From positions 1-32,541 of the forward strand of contig JAQQAM010000269.1 in the NCBI GenBank assembly GCA_028532905.1: a DNA stretch of 32,541 nt. The letters run 5' to 3'. Position numbers and translations under genes: made by a program. The number at the start of each line of letters is the position of its first letter. The first letter of the stretch is position 1. Shown here piece after piece: positions 25,416 to 32,541 of this stretch. The notes beneath the pieces were generated by a model that saw only the letters and a program-made list of their open reading frames with translations, did not search any database and was not told where the DNA came from. This DNA is from Spirochaetales bacterium (GTDB lineage: Bacteria; Spirochaetota; Spirochaetia; DSM-2461).

Positions 25416-25437
25416 TTCAGGGATTTTAATGCCTGAA
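25416..25437. promoter_or_regulatory. Imperfect 22-base palindrome between the kinase and ABC operon
   Basis: TTCAGG (25416-25421) and CCTGAA (25432-25437) flank an AT-rich centre. A direct repeat of ATAGCAT (25377-25383 and 25396-25402, 19 bases apart) lies nearer the kinase start. Either could bind the YesN-type regulator. TATAAC at 25514-25519 is a possible -10 for the ABC operon. Confidence 0.35.
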
Positions 25438-25553
25438 TCCTCTTAAAAACAATAAAAATTTACAACAAAAGCTCAAAAATTGAATAATGCAGAACTTCTG
25501 AACTCGGGATTACTATAACCTATCGCATTACAAAAGTTAATTCAGGAGGCCAT

Positions 25554-26564
25554 ATGGCTGATGCAGTCAGTGTATCAAAAGGACAAAAAGAGAAAGCTTC
25601 TCTTCTATCAAAAATAATGAAACAGAGAGAAACCGGAGTATTCCTGGTTCTCGTTCTGCTTTGTGTTGTCATGGGATTCGCATCCCCCTATTTCTGGAAG
25701 CCCCAGAACATTTTCAACATCCTGAGAAATATGTCTACCATAGGAATCATTTCCATCGGTATGACCATGATTATTATCACCGCAGGAATTGATCTTTCCG
25801 TGGGTTCCATGGTGGGGGCTACAGGTATGGTCACAGCCAGACTCATGTACATGGGCATGAATCCTCTGCTGGCCGTGGTTCTGGGGTTTGCCTTCGGGTT
25901 TTTCCTGGGAGCCGTCAACGGTCTGATGATCACCAGAGTCAAAATTCCCCCCTTTATCGCCACGTTGGGAATGATGAGTGTTGCCCGCGGTTTGACCTAC
26001 TTTTTTGCAACAGGAATAAAAGGCGCTGTCGCCAGCAACATCCCTCTGGCCAATTCTGCTGTCGGTTTTATGGGGGGCGGTTACATCGGTCCCATACCCT
26101 TTCCCGTTATTGAAATGGTGGTGCTGGTTCTTGTCTTTCAGTGGTTTTTGAGCAACACAGTGACGGGTCGGCAGATCTATGCCGTGGGCAGCAATGCGGA
26201 AGCCGCAAGACTTTCGGGTGTTAACTCCGACAGAATCCAGATCTTTGTCTATACCCTGACCGGAGGATTCTGTGCCATGAGCGGTATCATCAGTGCCGGA
26301 CTGCTTTCGACAGCCGCCACCAATGCGGGAACCGGTACGGAAATGGATGTTATTGCGGCTGTTGTTATCGGCGGAGCCAGTCTTTCGGGAGGCGAGGGAA
26401 GTATCCGCGGAGCTGTTGTGGGTGCTGCCATTATGGCTGTTATTAAAAATGCCTTTGTCCTGCTCCATCTGCCGGCTTTTGTTCAGACCATAACACTGGG
26501 AGTGGTGGTTGTTCTGGCAGTGGCTTCAGACGGGCTGAGAAAAAAGGGACAGCCTGGAAAATAA
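25554..26564 (+). CDS. Sugar ABC transporter permease (RbsC family)
   Basis: A 336-residue polytopic permease of the ribose/galactose/xylose class with about eight to ten helices. Family marks are MIIITAGIDLSVGSMVGATG, GFFLGAVNGLMITRVKIPPFIATLGMMSVARG, GRQIYAVGSNAEAARLSGVNSDRI (the ATPase-coupling loop) and VIGGASLSGGEGSIRGAVVGA. The ATG has CAGGAGG seven bases upstream. It is the first transporter gene, which is unusual: in most operons of this class the binding protein or ATPase is first. The transported sugar is not predictable from sequence alone. Confidence 0.93.
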   Translation: MADAVSVSKGQKEKASLLSKIMKQRETGVFLVLVLLCVVMGFASPYFWKPQNIFNILRNMSTIGIISIGMTMIIITAGIDLSVGSMVGATGMVTARLMYMGMNPLLAVVLGFAFGFFLGAVNGLMITRVKIPPFIATLGMMSVARGLTYFFATGIKGAVASNIPLANSAVGFMGGGYIGPIPFPVIEMVVLVLVFQWFLSNTVTGRQIYAVGSNAEAARLSGVNSDRIQIFVYTLTGGFCAMSGIISAGLLSTAATNAGTGTEMDVIAAVVIGGASLSGGEGSIRGAVVGAAIMAVIKNAFVLLHLPAFVQTITLGVVVVLAVASDGLRKKGQPGK

Positions 26565-26572
26565 GGTGTAAA

Positions 26573-26620
26573 ATTCGGTTGTTAACCGAATGTAATAAAA
26601 AGCAAAATCAAGGATTTTGC
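26573..26620 (+). promoter_or_regulatory. Tandem perfect stem-loops between permease and binding-protein genes
   Basis: First hairpin: ATTCGGTT (26573-26580), loop GTT, AACCGAAT (26584-26591). Second: GCAAAATC (26602-26609), loop AAG, GATTTTGC (26613-26620). Both have eight pairs and a three-base loop, and neither is followed by a T-run. They probably act on RNA processing or stability, giving the binding-protein message a protected 5' end. Confidence 0.65.
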
Positions 26621-26641
26621 ACAAAAAGGAGCTTTTGAATT

Positions 26642-27682
26642 ATGAAAGCGAAATCGTTACTTAGTGTCTTATTATTGGTTCTGATCAGTACCATGGCTTT
26701 TGCCAATGGTCAGCAGGAAGCAGCAGAAAGAGAACTGCCCGCTCCTCCTCCTTTCAGCAGTGCTGCCAGCGCAGATGATGAAGGTGCCGTCAAGCCTATC
26801 AAGGCTTCTGAAGAGCCTCTTAAAATAGCCGTTCTCGGTCTGGAAAATAATCCCTTCTGGATTCCTGTGAAAGAGGGTGCTTTTAAAGCCGCGGAAGAAC
26901 TGAAATCTTTCAACTGTACCGTAGAATGGATTGTTCCCTCCGGAACCAGTCACGGAGCCAGTGTGTTCGGAACGGCCATTGAGTCTGCCATGATTCAGGA
27001 ATATGATGCCATTGCCACCATTGCCGGAGACAGCGGTATTGTTCCCTATATCAACAAGGCTGTAGATGCAGGAATCCCTGTGGCCACCTTCAACTCCGAA
27101 ACTGATACAGAAAACAAGAGAGTCTTCTTTGTAGGTGCCGACCTGTACCAGCAGGGACAGAGAGCCGGTCAGTATATGGCGGAAGCCCTGGGCGGACAAG
27201 GTAAAGTCGGTGTCATCACAGGTTTCTTTTCCGTAGAAGCTCATGAGCTGCGCCGTCTGGGTTTTGAAGATTATCTTGAAGAGAATGCACCCGGAATTGA
27301 AATCGTAGACAGAGTCGAGAATCAGGATCAGGCTGATATTGCCTATTCCCTGAGCCAGGATATGATGACAGCCAATACCGATCTGTCTGCCATCTATGTT
27401 ACTGCCGGCGGTCCCTTTGGTGTAGCCGCTGCTGTTGAAGATGCCAAAAAAGTGGGCGCTGTAAAGATCATCTGCTACGACTTTGTTGATGAAACAATGG
27501 AATACGTTCAGAAAGGTGTTATTACCGGAACCATCGGTCAGGGCCCCTTTGCTCAGGGACATGATCCTGCAGTAAGACTGTTCAACTACATTGTGGCAGG
27601 GGAAGTTCCCGAAGCCGGCCGTCTGCTGACGGAAGCAGCTTTTGTAACAAAAGATAATATTTCAAAGTACTGGTCAAAATAA
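26642..27682 (+). CDS. Sugar ABC transporter substrate-binding protein
   Basis: A 346-residue periplasmic-binding protein of the RbsB type (Peripla_BP_4). The signal peptide is MKAKSLLSVLLLVLISTMAFA, with cleavage probably before NGQQE, a start common in spirochaete exported proteins. A Pro/Ser/Ala-rich stretch of about 35 residues precedes the fold (LKIAVLGLENNPFWIPVKEGAFKAAEEL). Later family marks are DAIATIAGDSGIVPYINKAVDAGIPVATFNSE, VGADLYQQGQRAGQYMAE and the hinge region GAVKIICYDFVDETMEYVQKGVITGTIGQGPFAQGHD. AAGGAG lies ahead of the ATG. The ligand is probably a monosaccharide or a derivative; D-ribose and others are equally possible. Confidence 0.93.
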   Translation: MKAKSLLSVLLLVLISTMAFANGQQEAAERELPAPPPFSSAASADDEGAVKPIKASEEPLKIAVLGLENNPFWIPVKEGAFKAAEELKSFNCTVEWIVPSGTSHGASVFGTAIESAMIQEYDAIATIAGDSGIVPYINKAVDAGIPVATFNSETDTENKRVFFVGADLYQQGQRAGQYMAEALGGQGKVGVITGFFSVEAHELRRLGFEDYLEENAPGIEIVDRVENQDQADIAYSLSQDMMTANTDLSAIYVTAGGPFGVAAAVEDAKKVGAVKIICYDFVDETMEYVQKGVITGTIGQGPFAQGHDPAVRLFNYIVAGEVPEAGRLLTEAAFVTKDNISKYWSK

Positions 27683-27690
27683 TTTGACTG

Positions 27691-27721
27691 CCGGCAGGTC
27701 GGCTGATCTGCCGGTTTTATT
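27691..27721 (+). terminator. Strong terminator-like hairpin after the binding-protein gene
   Basis: CCGGCAGGTC (27691-27700) and GATCTGCCGG (27705-27714) pair over ten positions (one G-U) around GGCT, followed by TTTTATT. It should stop part of the transcription before the ATPase gene, keeping binding protein in excess. Confidence 0.75.
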
Positions 27722-27723
27722 GA

Positions 27724-27741
27724 GGGGAAGTGCTCTTCCCC
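27724..27741 (+). terminator. Second hairpin between binding-protein and ATPase genes
   Basis: GGGGAAG (27724-27730) and CTTCCCC (27735-27741) form a perfect seven-pair stem with loop TGCT. The following T-run is short (GATTT). It may reinforce the preceding terminator or stabilise the RNA. Confidence 0.45.
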
Positions 27742-27769
27742 GATTTCATAATAACTAAGGTAAGGATCA

Positions 27770-29269
27770 ATGATGAGTTCCCAAAAAACAATACTGAAGC
27801 TTCAGGGCATTTCCAAACGATACGGAGGGCTGCAGGCGCTGGATAATGTCTCTCTGGATATCCGCTCCCATGAAGTTCACGCACTTGTCGGAGAAAATGG
27901 TGCCGGTAAATCAACTCTGATCAATATTCTGGGAGGAATCGTACCCCGGGACAGCGGAACAGTTGTTTTCCATGATAAGGAAGTTGTATTCAATAAAGCC
28001 CAGGAGGCCATAGATGCCGGTATAGCCATTATTCATCAGGAACTGTCCATGCTTCCCACCCTCAATATTATTGAGAATATCTACATGGGCCGGATGGTCA
28101 GCTCATTCGGTAAAATCAACTGGAAAATCATGGAGGAAATGGCAAGAGAACAGATGGCCAGAATAGGCCTGGAGATTGATCCCTATTCTCTGGTTCAGGA
28201 TCTGACGGCCAGTCAGAGACAGATGGTGGAAATAGCCAAAGCCCTGTCCATTGATGCCTCCCTGATTGTAATGGATGAACCCAACTCATCCTTAAGTGAA
28301 GTGGATTCAGAAAAGCTGTTCAAGGTGATCGAGTCTCTGAAGAAAGACGGAATGTCCATTTTGTATGTTTCCCATAAAATGGAAGAAGTTCTCAGAATAT
28401 CCGACAGAATCACCGCTTTCAGAGACGGGACCTATGTGGATACGGTCAATACAGAAGAGAGTTCTGTGAATGATGTTATTCAGATGATGGTGGGACGGGA
28501 TCTGGAAAGGGAGCATATTCACAGAACCGTTTCAGAGGAAACTATTCTTGAGGTCAGTGAACTCTGTTCTTCCCGTTTCCAAGACATCTCCTTTAAACTG
28601 AAAAAAGGGGAAATTCTGGGTTTTTCCGGCCTTGTCGGCTCCGGCAGAAGCGAAGTGGCCAGAGCCATCTTCGGGGCTGATTCTTTTGATTCGGGATCGG
28701 TTCTTCTTGAGAATGAAGATGTGAGATTTCAAAGTCCCCAGCAGGCCATCCGTTCGGGTGTGGCCATGGTGGCGGAAGACCGGAAGGTACAGTCTCTTTT
28801 TCTGAAGCAGCCCATCCATTTTAATATGTCCATGGCTCAGCTGCCGGGACTGGCACGGAAGCAGGTCGTCAAGAATGACAGGGTGAATGCCCTTGTTCAG
28901 AAATATAAAGAGAAGCTGAATATTAAAATGGATGATTCCGATGATCCTGTTAATTCCTTAAGCGGAGGAAATCAGCAGAAAACCATTCTGGGGCGCTGGC
29001 TGGCAACATCTCCAAAGGTTCTGATTCTTGATGAACCTACCCATGGTGTGGACATTATGGCCAAAGCCGAAATCTATAAACTGATTCATGAACTGGCAAA
29101 TGAAGGGGTCAGTATTATTCTCATATCCTCGGAAATGCCTGAAATCATTGCCATGTCCGACAGAGTCATCGTTATGCATGAAGGCAGGATAACCGGCGAT
29201 CTGAAAGAAGATGAAATCACAGAAGAGAAAATAATGACCTGCGCAGCAGGAATGCTCTCTTACGTTTGA
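27770..29269 (+). CDS. Sugar ABC transporter ATP-binding protein (RbsA/MglA family, two nucleotide-binding domains)
   Basis: A 499-residue fused double ATPase. Domain 1 has Walker A GENGAGKST at 41-49, signature DLTASQRQMVEIAKAL and Walker B LIVMDEPNSSLSEVD, where the usual Thr of DEPTS is Asn. Domain 2 has a degenerate Walker A (GLVGSGRSE), as in the family, but an intact LSGGNQQKTILGRWL and VLILDEPTHGVDIMAKAEIY. It pairs with the RbsC-type permease at 25554. The ATG at 27770 (with another at 27773) has AAGGA upstream. Hairpins separate it from the binding-protein gene, and the UroD-like gene follows 14 bases later in the same transcript. Confidence 0.94.
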   Translation: MMSSQKTILKLQGISKRYGGLQALDNVSLDIRSHEVHALVGENGAGKSTLINILGGIVPRDSGTVVFHDKEVVFNKAQEAIDAGIAIIHQELSMLPTLNIIENIYMGRMVSSFGKINWKIMEEMAREQMARIGLEIDPYSLVQDLTASQRQMVEIAKALSIDASLIVMDEPNSSLSEVDSEKLFKVIESLKKDGMSILYVSHKMEEVLRISDRITAFRDGTYVDTVNTEESSVNDVIQMMVGRDLEREHIHRTVSEETILEVSELCSSRFQDISFKLKKGEILGFSGLVGSGRSEVARAIFGADSFDSGSVLLENEDVRFQSPQQAIRSGVAMVAEDRKVQSLFLKQPIHFNMSMAQLPGLARKQVVKNDRVNALVQKYKEKLNIKMDDSDDPVNSLSGGNQQKTILGRWLATSPKVLILDEPTHGVDIMAKAEIYKLIHELANEGVSIILISSEMPEIIAMSDRVIVMHEGRITGDLKEDEITEEKIMTCAAGMLSYV

Positions 29270-29283
29270 AGAATGAAGGATAA

Positions 29284-30543
29284 ATGATGAATTCAAGAGA
29301 AAGAGTAGAGACAAGTATTGCTCATAAACAGCCTGACAGAATTCCCGTCGATTTTGACGGGACCGCGGTATCGGGCATTCATATAAGCTGTGTGGAACAG
29401 CTGCGGGAATATTACGGCCTGGATAAACACCTGGTGAAAATGACCGAACCCTATCAGTGTCTCGGTGAGATTGAACCGGATCTGGCAGAGATTATCGGGA
29501 TTGATGTTCAGGCTGCCAACGGTCCTTCCACGTTTTTCGGATTTGAGAATGAGGGCTGGAAAGAATGGAAGGCGCCCTGGGGACAGCCTGTTCTGGTTCC
29601 GGGTGAGTTTAATACGACAACTGATGACAAGGGTGATGTTTATATCTATCCGGAAGGGGATCTTTCGGCTCCTGCCAGCGGCCATATGCCGGAGAGCGGG
29701 TATTTCTTTGATGCCATTATCAGACAGGACCCTCTTCCCCTGGATGATGAGGATCTGAATGTAGAGGATAATCTTGAAGAATTCGGTCCCATCAGCGAAA
29801 AAGTTTTGAATGATGTGAAAGCAAAGGTGGATGCCGCCTGGGACAAGGGCAAGTTTGTCGTAACCAATGTAGGCGGAACAGGTCTGGGAGATATTGCTCT
29901 GGTTCCGGCTCTCTGGATGAAACATCCCAAAGGGATCAGGGATATTACGGAGTGGTATATTTCAACCGCTATCCGTCAGGATTATGTTACTGAGATCTTT
30001 GAGCGTCAGTATGAGATTGCCTTGAAGAATCTGGAAGCTCTGTATGAGAAATGCGGCAATAAAATCGGTATGCTCTTTGTCTGCGGGACGGATTTTGGAA
30101 CCCAGGACAGCACATTCTGCTCAACAGACACGTATATGTCCCTTTATCACAAACATTACAGGAAGCTGAATGACTGGGTCCATGACAATACTGAATGGAA
30201 AACCTTCAAACACTGCTGTGGTTCCATACCGGACTTTATGCCCCTTTTTATTGAATCAGGCTTTGATGTGATCAATCCGGTGCAGACTTCGGCCAAGGGG
30301 ATGGATCCCGTCTTTCTGAAACGGGAGTTCGGAAAGGATATTACCTTCTGGGGAGGCGGAGTGGATACACAGAGAATCCTGCCCTTTGGAACTCCAGAGG
30401 AAGTTAAGGAAGAAGTCAGCCGGAAACTGGATATTTTCGGTAAGGATGGGGGATATGTCTTCAACGCCATCCATAATGTACAGGCGGGAACTCCCGTTGA
30501 AAACCTGGCGGCTCTGTTTGAAACACTCAACAGTAGGCGCTGA
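29284..30543 (+). CDS. Uroporphyrinogen decarboxylase-family (UroD/MtaA-like) protein, copy 2
   Basis: A 419-residue paralogue of the protein at 4935-6197. Shared stretches include IPVDF-GT-VSG, EPYQ-LG-IE-DL-E--GID, WKEW--PWGQ-VLV, IYPEGD, DNLEEF, HPKGIRDITEWY, CGTDFGTQ, WKTFKH-CG and TFWGGGVDTQ. The putative metal motif is H310-x-C312 (HCCG), with the later AIHNVQAGTP again carrying His rather than Cys. It follows the sugar ATPase by 14 bases with GAAGGA upstream, so it belongs to the transport operon and probably acts on the imported compound or a product. Porphyrin chemistry is unlikely; methyl or other one-carbon transfer is the best superfamily guess. Confidence 0.9.
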   Translation: MMNSRERVETSIAHKQPDRIPVDFDGTAVSGIHISCVEQLREYYGLDKHLVKMTEPYQCLGEIEPDLAEIIGIDVQAANGPSTFFGFENEGWKEWKAPWGQPVLVPGEFNTTTDDKGDVYIYPEGDLSAPASGHMPESGYFFDAIIRQDPLPLDDEDLNVEDNLEEFGPISEKVLNDVKAKVDAAWDKGKFVVTNVGGTGLGDIALVPALWMKHPKGIRDITEWYISTAIRQDYVTEIFERQYEIALKNLEALYEKCGNKIGMLFVCGTDFGTQDSTFCSTDTYMSLYHKHYRKLNDWVHDNTEWKTFKHCCGSIPDFMPLFIESGFDVINPVQTSAKGMDPVFLKREFGKDITFWGGGVDTQRILPFGTPEEVKEEVSRKLDIFGKDGGYVFNAIHNVQAGTPVENLAALFETLNSRR

Positions 30544-30556
30544 ATAGAAATCGGGA

Positions 30557-30587
30557 CAACAGGAATCAGCTCAGTTGATTCCTGTTG
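30557..30587. terminator. Twelve-pair hairpin between convergent genes
   Basis: CAACAGGAATCA (30557-30568) and TGATTCCTGTTG (30576-30587) pair perfectly around a seven-base loop. It lies just after UroD-like copy 2 and includes the stop codon of the convergent small gene. T-runs are weak on both sides, so a shared bidirectional terminator is likely but not certain. Confidence 0.55.
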
Positions 30588-30787
30588 ATCAGGTTCCGGC
30601 CCAGATTCAGACACTCTTTAGCTGCTTCTTCCTCCAGAATATAGCTGATGCCGTCTTCCGCAAAAAAGGTGGACGGCTTTGTATTTTCACCAGTTCTCCG
30701 GATCTCTACTGCCACCGACCAGCGTCCCTGCCGGGTTTTACGGGGACATGCGGTCAGAGTGTACTCCCGGTACTTATCGCTGATCAT
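30566..30787 (-). CDS. Small uncharacterised protein coupled to a racemase gene
   Basis: A 73-residue protein I do not recognise. It has no signal peptide or membrane segment. GRWSVAVEIRRTG at about 21-33 looks like a beta hairpin, and FFAEDGISYILEEEAAKECLNLGRNLIN at about 41-68 looks like a strand followed by a helix. Its ATG overlaps the racemase stop as ATGA, and it ends in the hairpin of the UroD-like operon terminator; both support a real gene. It may be a small cytoplasmic regulator or binding module; no function is claimed. Confidence 0.65.
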   Translation of the reverse strand: MISDKYREYTLTACPRKTRQGRWSVAVEIRRTGENTKPSTFFAEDGISYILEEEAAKECLNLGRNLINRNQLS

Positions 30788-31476
30788 GACAGGGCGAATG
30801 CCACGGCTTTCCGGGCGTGGATCTCTGTGGTGTCATAGAGTTTTATATCGGTTTTCTCCTGCTTCACAAGGGTTCCGATTTCCGTACATCCCAGGATGAC
30901 GGCCTGGGCTCCTCTGTCTGTCAGGTTTTCCATTATACCGTAATAGGACGCCGCCGAGTTCTCTCTTATATCACCCAGGCAGAGTTCCTGATAGATCACA
31001 TCGTGTACAAACTGCCTCTCTTCAGTCTCCGGTACAAGCACATCCAGACCGAACTTGTCTGTGAGTCTCCCCTTGTAAAAATCCTGTTCCATGGTAAAGG
31101 CTGTTCCCAGTAGACCGACGGTCTCGATACCGTCCCGCTTCAGGGCTTCGGCTGTGGCATCGGCAATATGCAGAAGGGGGATGTTCAATGCTTTTTCAAT
31201 TCCCGGGGCTACCTTGTGCATGGTATTGGTACAGATCAGCAGTCCTTCTGCACCGGCTTTTTCCAGGCTGAGGGATGCGGCAGTCAGAATCTTTTCCGTA
31301 CCCTCCCAGTCTCCTGCGTGCTGCAGCTTTTCTATGGGATCAAAGTCAACACTGTAGAGAAGCAGCTCCGCCGAGTGGAGACCGCCCAACTCTTCTCTGA
31401 CTCCTTCATTGATCAGTCTGTAGTAGTGCTGGGTGCTTTCCCAGCTCATTCCACCCAGAAGTCCGATTTTCTTCAT
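30784..31476 (-). CDS. Aspartate/glutamate racemase-family protein
   Basis: A 230-residue cofactor-independent racemase of the RacD/YgeA type. The two cysteines that act as acid and base are present: C82 in LLICTNTMHKVA and C197 in AVILGCTEIG. The N-terminal MKKIGLLGGMSWEST is characteristic. The usual substrates are aspartate or glutamate, giving D-amino acids, but related proteins use other substrates. The start has GGAGAG upstream. The downstream 73-residue gene overlaps by four bases. The family call is secure, the substrate is not. Confidence 0.9.
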   Translation of the reverse strand: MKKIGLLGGMSWESTQHYYRLINEGVREELGGLHSAELLLYSVDFDPIEKLQHAGDWEGTEKILTAASLSLEKAGAEGLLICTNTMHKVAPGIEKALNIPLLHIADATAEALKRDGIETVGLLGTAFTMEQDFYKGRLTDKFGLDVLVPETEERQFVHDVIYQELCLGDIRENSAASYYGIMENLTDRGAQAVILGCTEIGTLVKQEKTDIKLYDTTEIHARKAVAFALS

Positions 31477-31561
31477 TATAAGTCTCTCCTTTTATTAAAG
31501 CCGGCAGGCCGTTTTTCCCTCTGTCTCCCTATGACTGATGCAGTTCAAGCCAAGCTGATTA

Positions 31562-32446
31562 TCAGGGACCCAGATAATTTCTGACCTCTTTCCAGAGAAG
31601 CCCCCGGGCGCATTGTTCGGGGGGAATCAGCTGTACTCCGGACATCCTCCGTTCAAGATCATCCAGGTCGAAGCCCTCCTTGAGAACAAAAGAGCTTTTA
31701 GACTGTATTGCATGTTCCGGACAGTTATAGACACAGCGCATACAGAGCATGCAGGAATTTTGAAAGACAACTCTGTTGCCGCTTATTTCAATATTCCCCC
31801 TGGGACAGAGGGCTGCACATAGACCGCAGAAGCTGCAGTTTTCTCCCGCTGTGAACTGACGGCCTGCCCGGCGGGCACCGGCTTTCTCCGCGGCAGCCAC
31901 TGCTCTCTGAAAAAGGCCCAACCGGTCTTTTTTCCGGATATACTTCTCTTCCTTCAGATCTTTTACAAGGGCTCTGATTTTGTCCGGAAGAATCTGGAGA
32001 AGAGCCATGTTCAGATGATCCCCGCCGGGGATCAGAAAGTTTACCGGCATGATCAGCATGGCTTCGTGAATGACCGAACCACCCTGCTGTTCAATCGCAG
32101 TTATCAGCCGGGCCCGGCAGCCTGTATTAGGCCACATCTCACCGCCTCCGGAGACAGAAACAACAGTAAAACAGACCCCGGATAAGCTGCGGGAGCTGAT
32201 CCAGTCATACAGGAGGGGAGGCGCATCAAAGGCATAGACCGGAAACATGAGAATGATCTGTTTCCCCATGGCCCCATGGCTTTGACCGGTGTCAGGCCTT
32301 CGGGCCCCCAGCTCGGTCACTACAGGTCTGCCGCCGTAGGTTTCCATCTGCTTTCTGAGTTCTTCTGCCGCCCGGCGGGTTCCCCCTGTTCCGCTGAAAA
32401 AAACAATGTCCCAGGACTGATCCGGACCTTCTGCTCTCATGGGCAA
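31562..32446 (-). CDS. EFR1-type flavodoxin-ferredoxin fusion protein
   Basis: A 294-residue protein with an N-terminal flavodoxin-like domain (DIVFFSGTGGTRRAAEELRKQM at about 13-34, QIILMFPVYAFDAPPLLYDWI at about 63-83) and a C-terminal pair of 4Fe-4S motifs: C204, C207, C210 and C214-P, then C232, C235, C238 and C242-P. This is the EFR1 (ferredoxin-flavodoxin) arrangement, probably an electron-transfer protein of anaerobic metabolism. I chose the TTG at 32446, where AGGAGG is eight bases upstream; the ATG at 32440 would be 14 bases from it. The ribosome site follows directly after the stop of the preceding gene, so the two are probably in one operon. Confidence 0.87.
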   Translation of the reverse strand: MPMRAEGPDQSWDIVFFSGTGGTRRAAEELRKQMETYGGRPVVTELGARRPDTGQSHGAMGKQIILMFPVYAFDAPPLLYDWISSRSLSGVCFTVVSVSGGGEMWPNTGCRARLITAIEQQGGSVIHEAMLIMPVNFLIPGGDHLNMALLQILPDKIRALVKDLKEEKYIRKKDRLGLFQRAVAAAEKAGARRAGRQFTAGENCSFCGLCAALCPRGNIEISGNRVVFQNSCMLCMRCVYNCPEHAIQSKSSFVLKEGFDLDDLERRMSGVQLIPPEQCARGLLWKEVRNYLGP

Positions 32447-32461
32447 TCCCTTTGCCTCCTG

Positions 32462-32541
32462 TTAATCCTTTTTGGTAAAAAGCTCCTGCTCCAGAACTGT
32501 TATACTTTCAATGCACCGGCTGATCCTGTCACTGTCCCATT
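32462..32541 (-). CDS. C-terminal fragment of an unidentified protein (cut by window edge)
   Basis: An open frame runs from the window end to a TAA at 32462-32464, giving 25 residues that begin WDSDRISRCIES and end ELFTKKD. It ends 15 bases before the EFR1-type start, leaving room only for the AGGAGG site, as in an operon. The amphipathic helical look and position would fit a MarR- or TetR-type regulator, but too little is visible to name it. Confidence 0.5.
   Translation of the reverse strand, partial: WDSDRISRCIESITVLEQELFTKKD

Noticed and set aside
25608-26468. A 286-residue minus-strand open frame opposite the RbsC-type permease
   Set aside because: His/Ser/Asn-rich translation of the complement of a membrane protein; no start signals or domains.

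Overview
The window reads like a stretch of spirochaete chromosome, probably a free-living marine or sediment Spirochaetales (Oceanispirochaeta/Spirochaeta-like). That is an inference from gene repertoire and style: exported proteins whose mature ends start NGQQE or NQEGS after a short signal peptide, several two-component systems with an MCP, CreD, an EFR1-type ferredoxin, and UroD-like proteins linked to sugar ABC transport. No rRNA, tRNA, CRISPR array, insertion sequence or phage gene was seen, and no gap between genes exceeds about 210 bases.

Region 1 (1-6197, + strand) is one tightly packed operon: the end of a dihydrolipoamide dehydrogenase, an SDR oxidoreductase, a thiamine-diphosphate 2-oxoacid/acetoin dehydrogenase E1 alpha, an E1 beta interrupted by one in-frame TGA, a lipoyl E2-like protein whose catalytic HxxxDG motif is gone, and a UroD-like methyltransferase-family protein. 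It looks AT-richer than the rest. Region 2 (6312-10695) has a YcxB-like membrane protein, then creD divergent from a response regulator/sensor kinase pair of CreBC/ChvIG type. Region 3 (10646-13212) has a large MCP and, divergently, a small SAM methyltransferase. Region 4 (13422-15953) is a complete modABC molybdate uptake operon. Region 5 (15957-18860, - strand) is a tetR-led, fully overlapping ABC-2 exporter operon. Region 6 (19038-22380) has an orphan galactitol-type PTS IIC, a TetR regulator and, divergently, a two-gene flavoprotein operon; the intergenic region carries a striking double operator.

Region 7 (22421-30543) is a carbohydrate-uptake locus: a YesN-type regulator and YesM-type kinase placed tail to tail, then a ribose-type ABC transporter in the order permease, binding protein, ATPase, ending in a second UroD-like gene paralogous to the one in region 1. 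Stem-loops sit on both sides of the binding-protein gene. Region 8 (30566-32541, - strand) has a 73-residue unknown protein translationally coupled to an aspartate/glutamate racemase, an EFR1-type flavodoxin-ferredoxin fusion, and the C-terminal end of one more gene.

The strongest leads are the non-canonical dehydrogenase complex (nonsense codon in E1 beta plus an E3BP/protein-X-like E2), the recurring UroD-like paralogue seen once with that complex and once with a sugar transporter, the perfect 19-base inverted repeat controlling tetR and the flavoprotein operon, and a shared extended -10 motif placed 7-8 bases from the ATG of three genes that lack a Shine-Dalgarno sequence, suggesting leaderless transcripts.
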